A stretch of DNA of 40,235 nt from Alkalilimnicola ehrlichii (GTDB taxonomy: Bacteria; Pseudomonadota; Gammaproteobacteria; Nitrococcales; AK92): assembly GCF_003399765.1 (NCBI RefSeq), contig NZ_NFZV01000032.1:1-40235 (forward strand). The letters run 5' to 3'. The notes beneath the pieces are model-generated. The model saw only the letters and a list, made by a program, of their open reading frames with translations, was not told where the DNA came from and searched no databases. Shown here piece by piece: positions 1 through 8,055 of this stretch (the first letter of the stretch is position 1; the number at the start of each line of letters is the position of its first letter). The translations under genes and the position numbers were made by a program.

Positions 1-1488
1 GCAGGCTGCCGTCGGCGGCCTTGATCGAGGAGAGCGGAAAGTTCTCCCGCACCTCGTCCCGCGCCGTGAGGTGGTAGACGGTTTGCGCGGCGTGCGGGTG
101 CAGATCGAGGATCACCGGCCCCGGAAAGCCGATGCGCGAGAGGATGTTGTTGTTGCGGTTGTTGCCGGGCCGGCCGACCGAACCGACGGTGTCGAACAGG
201 CCCACGAAGCGGATCACCACCGTCAGCCCGCCCCAATAATCGGGCTGAGTGCGGTTGATGCGATGGACGACGTTGACCAAGGCCCGGATCAAGGCCGCCC
301 CGCGGCTGAAACCGAAAAGATCCAGATAACCGTATTTTGCAAGTGGAAACTGTCGGTAAAAAAGCTTCATCCGCTCTAATATCTGGGCAATACGCCGACC
401 GAGACTGTGGGCGATGCCGAGATCGAGCATGTCGAAAAAGGTTCTGTCCTCGCTCTCCCGAGTGCCACCCCTGAGATATAAAAGCTACTTAACGTTCCAT
501 CGTAAAAGCGAGGGTACAACTCATACAACTTCGCCACATTCGTTGGCCGTTTCGTCTCGTGCTCGCGGTCGCGAAAGCGGTTGTTATCGGTGCCGTCGGC
601 AAACACGCCGAACTGCGGCGCCTCCAGGCTCGCGCGCAGGATCGGGCGGTCGCCACGCTTGTGGTGGTCGAGGAGATGCAGCAGCGCGTCGTCGTCCAGC
701 GTATCCAGGTGTTCGTGCAGCTTGCCCGGCTCGGCCAGGATGGCGAAGGGGACGTGCTCAAACACCGCCTTGCGCTCGGCCCGGTGCACGGCGGTGAGCG
801 TGTAGGCGTCGCCCTCTTTGAGCTTGCCGAAGCGTACCGACTCGTGCGCGCCTGCCGCCGGACCGCGGGTGGTGCGCTGGATGTGATAACCGCCGGGGCC
901 CTCGAGCACCAGGCGGCGCTCGCCGGTGTTCACGCCCGGCACCAGTTCGATATCGAGGCTGTGTTTCGCCACCTCGCCGGTGTCGCGGCCGACGGGTAGC
1001 GTCACCACGTTGTCGTCCGGCGTGGCGGCCGAGGGGGAGCGGCGCCCGGCGGCTAAGGCCGCGACACCGACGGCGGCGACCGCCTGCGCCACGCGCGCTA
1101 AGCGGTAGCGGCGCAGGGCGTACGCTCGCTCGCCGGGCAGGCGGCCCGTGGTGGCGCTGTCGATTTCCTGCCATTGGCCGTGGCGTTGGACGAAAAAGCG
1201 GGTATCGCGGTCGCGGTAGCGGTAGCGGGCGCTGTCGGGGCGGAGCACATACCACTGGCTCCAGTGGCCGGGGAGTTGGGCCAGCACTGCCCGGGGCACG
1301 GTCTCGATGCGCTGCTCGGCGGCGGGCGGGTTGAGTCGTCGTAATCGCCGGCGGTGCGTTGTCAGTGCGCGGTGGCGGGCTTCAAGCGTGGGGTAGTACG
1401 GGTCCGTGTCGGCGCTCGTCGCCAGCGCGGACTCCAGGGCGGCGATCTCGGCATCCAGTCGCCGAAGCTCCCTCTCCGGATGGGCCAT
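1..1488 (-). pseudogene. DUF2235 lipase-like protein (T6SS Tle1-type), frameshifted, cut by window edge
   Basis: The first frame (376-1488) has a charged coiled N-terminal part, a short hydrophobic stretch near residues 131-146, and the DUF2235 opening FADGTDNN...RPTNVAKLYELYP from about residue 293. After YISGV this frame turns to nonsense and stops. A neighbouring minus frame continues the family without a gap from about 484 to the left edge: TRESEDRTFF, then the nucleophile elbow GFSRGA at about 297-314, then VGLFDTVGSVG. Adding one G at about 464-466 (minus-strand GGGGTGGC to GGGGTGGGC) restores YISGVGTRESEDR. DUF2235/Tle1 proteins are alpha/beta-hydrolase phospholipases, often delivered by type VI secretion. 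No VgrG, PAAR or immunity gene is visible here. The break is either real decay or a one-base consensus error. The C-terminus lies outside the window. Confidence 0.8.
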
Positions 1489-1846
1489 TGTTGTTATTCC
1501 TGTGATTATGGATGCCGGTTATTGTTAGCGAAGATCGGCGCCTTTTCCAGGTTTTTTATCCGGTTTTTCGTGATATTTACTCACGTTTTCGCCAACTTAC
1601 CGACACCGGCACACCGTTTTACCGCCTTATGGAGGCATAACATATCCAGTGGGCGCTTGCGCCGCTCGGCGATAAGGACTTGAACGCTACCGGGCAGGAC
1701 AGCGATCGGAAACAAGTGCTGATCGCACTTTGGCGGGGTGGTTGTTTGGTTGGGGTTGGGAGTGGTGCGCAGCGCACCAAACCACCAACACCAGAAACAA
1801 CCACAACCTCACCAAAGCACGACAAACCAAAATCACCCCAAGCAGC
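1489..1846. other. Intergenic region with GT-rich/CA-rich hairpin
   Basis: No credible gene. It holds the upstream region of the DUF2235 gene and, at 1738-1804, an imperfect hairpin: outer arms gtggttgttt (1738-1747) and aaacaaccac (1795-1804), with a perfect inner palindrome tggtgcgc-a-gcgcacca at 1763-1779. One strand is G/T rich and the other half C/A rich. It lies 3' of the BON gene (-), so it could end that transcript, but there is no T tract. Confidence 0.55.
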
Positions 1847-2302
1847 TCACTCGGGTTGTTGAGCCTCGGGTTGTTGAGCCTCGGGTTGTTGAGCCTCGGG
1901 TTGTTGAGCCTCGGGTTGTTGGAGCTCAGGTTGTTGATGCGCGCCCGGCTCGCCTTCCGGCGGCTGCGCCGGATCCGGGGGGCTCACCTCCGGCTCTGGC
2001 GCGAATACTTCCAAGCGGTTGACCACCTCTTCAACCCCCTCGACCTCAAGCGCTAAGGCTTCAGCGACATCGAGCAAATCAGATGAGCGCACGGTACCCA
2101 CCAGCTCGACCACACCGTCCTGCGCGGACACAACCAACACCCCGGACTCGGTCAAAGAGTTCTCATCCAAACGCTCCGTAACGGCTTCGATCAAGGCTGC
2201 ATCGGCTTCTCGATCGTTAGCCCACGTGTTGAGCGGAAGCATAAAGGCGCCAATGAAGGCTCCAATGGCAAGGATATATCCTCGCCTCCATCTCTTTCGC
2301 AT
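1847..2302 (-). CDS. Exported BON-domain protein with QQPEA repeat tail
   Basis: About 151 aa. The start is taken as ATG at 2302 (MRKRWRRGY), with GGA about ten bases upstream. A GTG four codons earlier is possible. A basic N-terminus and hydrophobic core form a signal peptide ending near TWA. One BON domain follows (about residues 35-95: DAALIEAVTERL, VLVVSAQDGVVELVGTVRS, EVVNRLEVF). BON domains are small periplasmic or outer-membrane modules, as in OsmY, thought to touch lipids or cell wall. The C-terminal third is low complexity, PEPEVSPPDPAQPPEGEPGA then repeated QQPEA ending at the stop. The tail is encoded by a 15-bp tandem repeat, so its length may vary between strains. Confidence 0.8.
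   Translation of the reverse strand: MRKRWRRGYILAIGAFIGAFMLPLNTWANDREADAALIEAVTERLDENSLTESGVLVVSAQDGVVELVGTVRSSDLLDVAEALALEVEGVEEVVNRLEVFAPEPEVSPPDPAQPPEGEPGAHQQPELQQPEAQQPEAQQPEAQQPEAQQPE
1851..1940. repeat. 15-bp tandem repeat coding QQPEA
   Basis: The unit tcgggttgttgagcc occurs exactly at 1851-1865, 1866-1880, 1881-1895 and 1896-1910. A partial copy starts at 1911, and a degenerate copy (aggttgttgatgc) runs to 1940. The period is a multiple of three, so gain or loss of copies keeps the BON protein in frame. Confidence 0.95.
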
Positions 2303-2502
2303 AGATTCATCCACACTAAACGACTCGTTCGCGCTTCCCCGCCGGCAACACCTTCGTTACTGCGGCGAAACGGACACCTGCCCTCGTCAGGATAGACCAA
2401 CAAATGCTTAGTGGGGACGGCCGGACGCATAATTAACAAAAGATGAAACTCGCGAACAAAGTGCTCGCCTGCACCTACACTTGAGCAGTACCGGCAGCCG
2501 GC

Positions 2503-3033
2503 CTATTCCGACCTGCCTTTCACGTCCTTCAGCATGTTCTCGTCTCCCTGCTGAGCGGTTTGAATGACCGAAAAGCCCCCATCGGACTCCATAACAATGG
2601 CCGCCACATTAGCAAAGGAGCCCACACCTTGTTGCCGAACCGCGGCTTCCAACTCCTTCTCGGTGATCTTCTCTCGCCGCATGGCCTCATACAAGAACTC
2701 TCCCTTGTAATAGAGCAACGCAGGTTTCGACTTCAGCAGCTTAGCGAAGCGAGGCCAGCGTATTTGCGCACTCGCGAGTATGTACTGAAGGCCAATTAAC
2801 AAAGCGAAAGCCGTTACCGCTTCCGTCAACCCAACTTCAGTAGCAGTCAGCACACGGCCGTAGGCCGACCCCAGCGCCACGGTAATCACGAAGTCGAAAG
2901 GACTTAATTGGGCCAGAGCACGTTTGGTGCCAACTCTGATCAGCAAAACCAGGGAGATATAGCCTAAAGTACCGACGACAAGAATACGGGCAACCGCATC
3001 CCAGCCATCGAATAGAAACACGACCTCGCTCAT
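2503..3033 (-). CDS. DUF421 (YetF-like) inner-membrane protein
   Basis: About 176 aa from ATG at 3033 (MSEVVFLFDGWDAVAR). The open frame runs upstream to 3141, but that extension lacks a membrane-protein character. Three hydrophobic segments (about residues 15-35, 48-62 and 70-88) are followed by the family signature KRALAQLSPFDFVITVALGS and a cytoplasmic domain ending KPALLYYKGEFLYEAM...EAAVRQQGVGSFANVAAIVMESDGGFSVI. This matches the DUF421/YetF family, whose biochemical role is unknown; members are often stress-linked. A weak purine-rich site (GAGG) lies about 14 bases before the start. Confidence 0.85.
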   Translation of the reverse strand: MSEVVFLFDGWDAVARILVVGTLGYISLVLLIRVGTKRALAQLSPFDFVITVALGSAYGRVLTATEVGLTEAVTAFALLIGLQYILASAQIRWPRFAKLLKSKPALLYYKGEFLYEAMRREKITEKELEAAVRQQGVGSFANVAAIVMESDGGFSVIQTAQQGDENMLKDVKGRSE

Positions 3034-3190
3034 ACAAAACCAAGCCTCGACGTACCGCCATCGCTGAGCTTGGAGATAGTACTCCCGGCATGACGTCGCA
3101 ATACAGCAGAGTTCGGGCGGGCGACCAGAAGCCGATTCCAACCCTAAAGCTACTCAGGCTCCATAATCTGAAAGATGGGCGTCCACGCGG

Positions 3191-4155
3191 TTACCGATAG
3201 CAGCCCGTGACGACTTGCCCGCCCACAATGACCACGCGCCCTTGGAAAACGGCCCCATCCGCTCCGTGCACCGCCAAGGGCGGCGCGGGCGCCGGCTCCC
3301 ATTGCGGATTATCTGCTTGCGTGTCCAACATCCAGTGTCGGTCATAAACTCCGCCGCCGACCAATCTCGGCTCTTCGCCCCCAAAAATATAAATCCGACC
3401 GTCAACGACAGCTTCCGCAGCGCCGCTTGTCGGCTCCGGCAAATCGGGACCGCGCTCCCAGGTATCCATTGCCGGTCGTAAACATCGACCCGACTGACGC
3501 TATCCGGATTACGGCCGCCGATAGCCCAGATTTTGCCGTTAACCTCCACAACGGATAGATGGTCTCGTGGTTCGGGAATCGGTGCGGTGACCGCCCATCC
3601 TTCGTGATCGGGACGATATACGAACGTGTTTCCGCTCTCGCCAAAACCGCCAATCACGAAAAGACGCCCGAAGTACTCAACCATGCGGTGCCCCCAGCGC
3701 GGCTCCGGCAACGGCGTCATAGCCTCCCAATCGCCGCCCGGCCGCCAACGCCACACCGTGTCCGTACCCTGCCATGGATCGCCTTCCAAAGACTCTGCTC
3801 CGCCGGATAAAACAACCGCTCCATCCAGCACGGCGGCCGCAGCATGGTGCCTGGCCGCCGGTAACGAAGGCCCCTGGCGCCAGGCATCGGTCTCGGCGTC
3901 GTAAAGAAAGACGTCATTCACGACTTCGCCGAAACCTGCTATTCCCGATAAGACGACCAACGTCTCCGCACCGTTCTCCCGTGGCAGCACGGTGGTCGCA
4001 AGCTCGCCGAAGGGGCGTGGCAAGTCAGGGCCTAACGTCCAGCCGTCACGCTCTTGCGGCACCGGTTTAACCAGCAGCAGCCAAGCGCCCATAGCCAACG
4101 CGATAACGACAATGACGGCAACCAAAACACCGATAGACCGCAGCCACACCCTCAT
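3191..4155 (-). pseudogene. Membrane-anchored Kelch beta-propeller protein, one frameshift
   Basis: Start at ATG 4155 (MRVWLRSIGVLVAVIVV), preceded by GAGGAG at good spacing. One N-terminal membrane segment (residues 7-30) is followed by Kelch blades WTLGPDLPRP, WRQGPSLPAARHHAAAAVL, WEAMTPLPEPRWGHRMV and WAVTAPIPEPRDHLSVV. After VDVYDR the frame is lost. The propeller continues in the next frame (3191-3469) with WERGPDLPEP...IYIFGG and a last blade ending at 3191, giving six blades in all. Restoring one C at about 3474 (GACCGG to GACCCGG) gives VYDPAMDTWERG and rejoins the protein. Kelch propellers bind proteins or glycans. The topology puts this one in the periplasm, tethered to the inner membrane. 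Consensus error and true pseudogene cannot be told apart here. Confidence 0.8.
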
Positions 4156-4292
4156 AAGGCCCTCCTCGGGAGACGCTGAGAACTCCTTGCCCAAGTCGCA
4201 AAAAAAACCGGGAAAGCTAATACAGCTTACCCCGGCCTTGAGCACTTAACGATATACCGTACGCTGCCTCGAATGACAGCGCACGATAATGA

Positions 4293-4841
4293 TTAAAATC
4301 TAAAGGATACCGTGGCACGACCCGCCAACGGATAATGCAACCGAGCATAATCCGCCTCAACCCGCCGTAGATACTTCCTTTCCATATAAACAGGAATATC
4401 GACGGAGAACATTAACCCGATATTCTTCCAGTTATAACCTAAGCCAGAGACTAACGCGACAGTTGGGTACGACAGATTGCTGCCGGAGTCCGGGTTATTC
4501 CAGGAATAAATCAGGGACGCCCCCATCTGCGAGGTAAACCCTTCGCTAGCCAAGTTATGCCCGGTTAAGACGGCAACGTCGATGCCGTGTAAAGAACTGT
4601 TGCTCGAGTTGTTTTCCGCCATAAACGAGCCGACGCTGAGCGCAAACCCGTCGTTGAATGCGCACTTGGCCGTCAAGCTCCCTCCTTTAAACCGCTGTCG
4701 CGTCGAACCCGAGGAGTCCATCAGAGGCGCCGCGCTGATATAGGGGCCGACACCGATAGAGCCAGATTCGCAGACAGAAGCACCACTAAGCCCCGGCACC
4801 GCCAGCAAAGCGCCTAAGCCAATAATTTTCGCAGCTTTCAT
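4293..4841 (-). CDS. Small outer-membrane beta-barrel-like protein, unrecognised family
   Basis: 182 aa. The signal peptide is MKAAKIIGLGALLAVPGLSGA, with AAGGTGAGAGAG just before the ATG. The rest alternates polar and hydrophobic residues in amphipathic strands (SLTAKCAFNDGFALSVGSF, FTSQMGASLIYSW, YPTVALVSGLGYNW, LMFSVDIPVYM) and ends in SFRF, a typical C-terminal aromatic signature for outer-membrane insertion. Two Cys (in the mature N-terminus and in AKCAF) could pair. I do not recognise a family. Base composition is noticeably lower in GC than in neighbouring genes, which hints at transfer. Confidence 0.65.
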   Translation of the reverse strand: MKAAKIIGLGALLAVPGLSGASVCESGSIGVGPYISAAPLMDSSGSTRQRFKGGSLTAKCAFNDGFALSVGSFMAENNSSNSSLHGIDVAVLTGHNLASEGFTSQMGASLIYSWNNPDSGSNLSYPTVALVSGLGYNWKNIGLMFSVDIPVYMERKYLRRVEADYARLHYPLAGRATVSFRF

Positions 4842-5303
4842 TCTCTCTCACCTTCCATAGCAACGTTGGATTTTGACCGGCAAAAACCGCTCTAGCGGTA
4901 CTCTCACCCGCTGGAGAGGCTCTTCCGATCGGTGGACTAAAATGCTCCCCAAAGGAGACCATACAAATACTAGTAGGATATGCCGAGAACGCACCTAACA
5001 ATAAGAACAACGCTCATCGGAAAACAAAAGCACTCTTAACAATATAATAATTAATAAATAAACCATTCCCTAAACAAAAACACAGCCTAAATATATCGCT
5101 CTCAAAAATGAGCATACCGACAAAACAATTTCCTCTCCAAACGCGGGAGGGTATATTCCGGGATACTGACAAATCATCGTGTCGCCGATGCTCCGATTCG
5201 CGCTGGCGAACGACAAAGCATCTACCCTCTCGCCCCGATAGACTGGAACCAAGGCCGTAGGAGTGTTGCAATAGCATTCTCGGATGGCACAGCGGGACAC
5301 TCC
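4842..5303. other. AT-rich intergenic region
   Basis: No credible coding region over about 460 bp. The stretch around 5020-5110 is strikingly AT rich (ataataattaataaataaa). Promoters for the outer-membrane gene (-) and for the FemAB-like gene (+) must lie here, but no convincing pair of boxes stands out. A short dyad gctctcaaaaatgagc occurs near 5098-5113. Confidence 0.5.
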
Positions 5304-6446
5304 ATGACGTTACGCTTCTCCTTTGTCGAGCGAATCGCCGAGATCGGTGCCGACGGCTGGAACGGACTCGCCGACACGGACTACCCTTTCTTGCGCTACG
5401 AATATCTACAAGCTTTAGAGGCATCCGGCTCCGTCTCGGAAGCAACCGGCTGGCTTCCATACCATCTCATCGCCAGGTCCGATGACGAGAAAACGGCGGT
5501 CTTGATGCCGCTGTACCGAAAAATGCATTCCTGGGGCGAGTACGTCTTCGACTGGAGCTGGGCCGACGCCTACGAACGTTACGGCCTCCCGTATTACCCC
5601 AAGCTTTTGACAGCCATTCCCTTTACGCCCTGCGAAGGCCCCCGTCTCCTCATCCGCAGCGATATCGATCCGCAGGCGGCCATGACGCAAGCGACAACAG
5701 CCATCGAAACCTACGCCGAACGCGAGCGGATTTCGTCCTGGCATGTGCTATTTCCCGACGTAGACGCACAAACGGTGCTCGACGGCACGCATTTACTACA
5801 ACGCCAAGGCGTACAGTTCCACTGGCAAAACCCAGGCTGCGAGGACTTTGAGGCTTTTTTGGGTTTATTGACCTCGCGCCGACGAAAGAACATCCGGCGA
5901 GAGCGGGCCAAGGTTCGGGAGAGCGGCTTTACCTTCCGCTGGCTGGAAGGAAGGGAGATTACCGACGCGCAACTACACTATTTCTATGTTTTCTATCAGG
6001 CCACTTATATGAAACGCGGCCAACGCGGCTACCTGAGCCGCACATTCTTTGAAGAGATTTTACGCACCATGCCGGAGCAAGCCCTTTTGGTCTTCGCCGA
6101 GCGCGAAAATCGCCCGGTTGCAGCGGCCTTCTTTTTCAAAGGTACGAGTACACTGTACGGCCGCTACTGGGGCTGCTTGGAAGAGTTCGACCAGTTACAT
6201 TTCGAAACCTGCTACTATCAAGGCTTAGACTATTGTTTAGCGCAGGGGCTGCCGCATTTCGACGCCGGCGCTCAGGGCGAACACAAATTATTGCGCGGTT
6301 TCAAGCCTCGCATCACCCGCTCTTATCATTGGATAGCGGAATCGGCGTTCAGAGATGCCATCGCCGACTTCCTCAGGCAAGAAACACTCCAGGTGAAACG
6401 CTACTTCGAAGAGGCCGAAACCGTCTTACCCTATAGGCATTCGTAG
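5304..6446 (+). CDS. FemAB-like / GNAT-fold acyltransferase (COG3146 family)
   Basis: 380 aa, the usual size for the family called 'peptidoglycan biosynthesis/recognition' or GNAT N-acetyltransferase (COG3146, Pfam FemAB_like). Recognisable features are the early FLRYEYLQALEASGSVSEATGWLPYHL, the central SRRRKNIRRERAKV, the catalytic-domain segment YQATYMKRGQRGYL, and the very characteristic C-terminal FDAGAQGEHKLLRGFKP followed by SYHWI. Members have two GNAT folds like Fem aminoacyl transferases; the substrate is not established. There is no signal peptide, so it is cytoplasmic. It stands alone, between the AT-rich region and the convergent MalE-like gene. Confidence 0.88.
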   Translation: MTLRFSFVERIAEIGADGWNGLADTDYPFLRYEYLQALEASGSVSEATGWLPYHLIARSDDEKTAVLMPLYRKMHSWGEYVFDWSWADAYERYGLPYYPKLLTAIPFTPCEGPRLLIRSDIDPQAAMTQATTAIETYAERERISSWHVLFPDVDAQTVLDGTHLLQRQGVQFHWQNPGCEDFEAFLGLLTSRRRKNIRRERAKVRESGFTFRWLEGREITDAQLHYFYVFYQATYMKRGQRGYLSRTFFEEILRTMPEQALLVFAERENRPVAAAFFFKGTSTLYGRYWGCLEEFDQLHFETCYYQGLDYCLAQGLPHFDAGAQGEHKLLRGFKPRITRSYHWIAESAFRDAIADFLRQETLQVKRYFEEAETVLPYRHS

Positions 6447-6510
6447 CTATCGGTTCGGAGCGTCGCTCCCGCCTCCTGGCTGAGCGGGGACAACCGCCCA
6501 CCCACACTCG

Positions 6511-7761
6511 TCAGCGGCCGCGGCGTATGCGATCCGCAGCCTCATCAAGTCGAGTCGCGATATCGTCGATACGGCCGTCTCTTAGCTCATCTAAAAACGT
6601 TTGCATTTCTGCCCAGAAAAGCGTCATCTCCGGGTTGTTTGGCATCGGATTGCCTAAGTGGACGTTATACATCGTCGAGCGGATCCAGGGGTCGGCTGAC
6701 AGCTCCTCGTATAAAGCGGCGTTGGCCGGAGTCCCCAAGGGCACATCGTCGTTGATCGTCCGCAGTGCTTCTAGCTCCAGCAGGTAGTCTTCCACGAACA
6801 CCGTTGCGGCATTGGGCATATCGGTATAGCCGGTAATCATCGCCCCCAGCACGCCCACAAACGGTTTCCCTGGGTTACCTTGAATGGAAGGTATCGGTCC
6901 AACGCGAAAATCGATCCCCGAATCCTTCAGCTCGCGCCAAGCCCAAGGACCATTGATGATCATCGCTGTCTGCCCAGACCTCATGCTCTGCATCATGTCG
7001 TCGTAACTCGTCTGGGGATCGAGCACGCCGGCTTGATAAAGCTCGGACAACAGCTCGGCACCGCGCACGCCACCGCGTCGATTGATACCGACATTGGAGG
7101 AGTCATAACCGCCGTCTTCGCGCCGCTGGAACGGATAAGCGCCGTTCGATGCCATCAAAGGCCATGTGAAATACGTATTGCCGGTCTCCCAAGCAATGGC
7201 AGCGATGCCCTTTTGTTGGAGCCGCGCGTGAAGCTCCGGCAACTGCTCAAACGAATGAGGCGGAGCGTCGATGATGTCGGTGTTATAAATCAACCCGATC
7301 GCCTCGAAGGCCAACGGATAGCCCCAGACCCTACCGTCGAGGGTAAACGCATCCCAGCCGATCGCGTAAACTTGGCTTCTCAGCTCATCCGAAGGGGCGA
7401 CAGGCCTCACACGCCCTGAATTAACCCAATCGCCCAAACGGTCATGCGGCCAAATCCAAATATCCGGCCCTTGCCCCGCCGCATCGGCAGCATCGAATTC
7501 GCTCGTTCCGGGTTTGGGAACGACCTCAACAGCGATTCCCGTATCAGCCGTAAAACGGGCGGCAACGCGACGGATGCCCTCGTACCCCTTATCGCTACCG
7601 ACCCAAAGCACCAATGCGCCCTCTTCAAGGGCGACATCCGCTTGCCTGTCCGCATTGCCGCAAGCTGTCGATAGCAGCAGCAAAGCGGCCAACAACGACA
7701 AGCCGAAAACGTACCCCCGACGCGAAAGGAGAGCAGGGATTTCATGAGCATACCCACCCAC
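6511..7761 (-). CDS. MalE-like maltose/maltodextrin-type solute-binding lipoprotein (orphan)
   Basis: 416 aa as drawn from a GTG at 7761. It has a hydrophobic leader (VFGLSLLAALLLLSTAC) with a lipobox whose Cys would be lipidated. The mature domain is a type-I sugar-binding fold: LVLWVGSDKGYEGIRRVAARF, GPDIWIWPHDRLGDWV, WGYPLAFEAIGLIYNTDI, AWETGNTYFTWPLMASNGAYPF, AMIINGPWAWRELKDSGIDFRVGPIPS and NPEMTLFWAEM, all close to MalE. No malF, malG or malK is nearby, so it is an orphan. The leader looks odd: a neighbouring frame starts ATG at 7745 with MKSLLSFRVGG and would join GYVFGLSL if the C5 run at 7714-7718 had six bases, so the true start may be 7745 with a one-base consensus error. A TGTAG-N5-CTACA dyad lies just upstream. 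Confidence 0.88.
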   Translation of the reverse strand: MGGYAHEIPALLSRRGYVFGLSLLAALLLLSTACGNADRQADVALEEGALVLWVGSDKGYEGIRRVAARFTADTGIAVEVVPKPGTSEFDAADAAGQGPDIWIWPHDRLGDWVNSGRVRPVAPSDELRSQVYAIGWDAFTLDGRVWGYPLAFEAIGLIYNTDIIDAPPHSFEQLPELHARLQQKGIAAIAWETGNTYFTWPLMASNGAYPFQRREDGGYDSSNVGINRRGGVRGAELLSELYQAGVLDPQTSYDDMMQSMRSGQTAMIINGPWAWRELKDSGIDFRVGPIPSIQGNPGKPFVGVLGAMITGYTDMPNAATVFVEDYLLELEALRTINDDVPLGTPANAALYEELSADPWIRSTMYNVHLGNPMPNNPEMTLFWAEMQTFLDELRDGRIDDIATRLDEAADRIRRGR

Positions 7762-7765
7762 ACAA

Positions 7766-7780
7766 TGTAGAAAAGCTACA
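7766..7780. promoter_or_regulatory. Operator-like dyad TGTAG-N5-CTACA, MalE side
   Basis: tgtagaaaagctaca is a perfect dyad with 5-bp arms and a 5-bp spacer, immediately upstream of the MalE-like gene. The same arms and spacing recur at 7958-7972 in front of the divergent LivJ-like gene, which suggests one regulator controls both. Confidence 0.6.
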
Positions 7781-7848
7781 GAACAAAAATTATTCTTTCG
7801 TGAAGCTCACCGCCGCCCAGCACTGCCAGAAGACACGTGTTTAATCTT

Positions 7849-7896
7849 AAAAAACATTGTCCTAGAAGGCAGCCAGACAACACCTTCTAGGACAAT
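7849..7896 (-). terminator. Rho-independent terminator or attenuator, minus strand
   Basis: Perfect 14-bp inverted repeat attgtcctagaagg (7856-7869) and ccttctaggacaat (7883-7896), with a 13-base loop. On the minus strand the stem is followed by GTTTTTT (7849-7855), the form of an intrinsic terminator. It lies in the leader side of the MalE-like gene, so it either attenuates that gene or blocks transcription leaving the divergent region. Confidence 0.75.
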
Positions 7897-7929
7897 GAAA
7901 AGGGGGGCTAGCATGGCAAGCTAATCCTG

Positions 7930-7973
7930 TTGACTCTCACAGGAAGCAAAATCATAATGTAGCATCACTACAT
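7930..7973 (+). promoter_or_regulatory. Sigma-70-type promoter with operator dyad for LivJ-like gene
   Basis: TTGACT at 7930-7935 and CATAAT at 7953-7958 are separated by exactly 17 bases. Transcription would start near 7965, leaving a leader of about 90 bases. A perfect dyad atgtag-catca-ctacat (7957-7973) overlaps the -10 end and start point, an ideal place for a repressor. Its core tgtag-N5-ctaca matches the site at 7766-7780. Confidence 0.65.
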
Positions 7974-8055
7974 AAAATGCAACTAGGCAAATCCTCAGCA
8001 AGAAAAACAAAACCTCGGCGCCGTTGGCTGACAGCCCAAAAAGGAGGGATCCGCG

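Noticed and set aside
1619-1825. 68-aa minus-strand frame after the BON gene
   Set aside because: It crosses the GT/CA hairpin and shows no domain, signal or ribosome site.
1851-1940. Repeat considered as CRISPR
   Set aside because: The units are contiguous 15-mers without spacers and lie inside a coding region.
1730-2056. Plus-strand frames with LSLGLL or VVEPR repeats
   Set aside because: They are the antisense reading of the 15-bp minisatellite; the BON gene on the minus strand explains the repeat.
5014-5460. 148-aa minus-strand frame before and across the FemAB-like start
   Set aside because: Arg/Ser-rich, overlaps the start of a strong gene, and no family resemblance.
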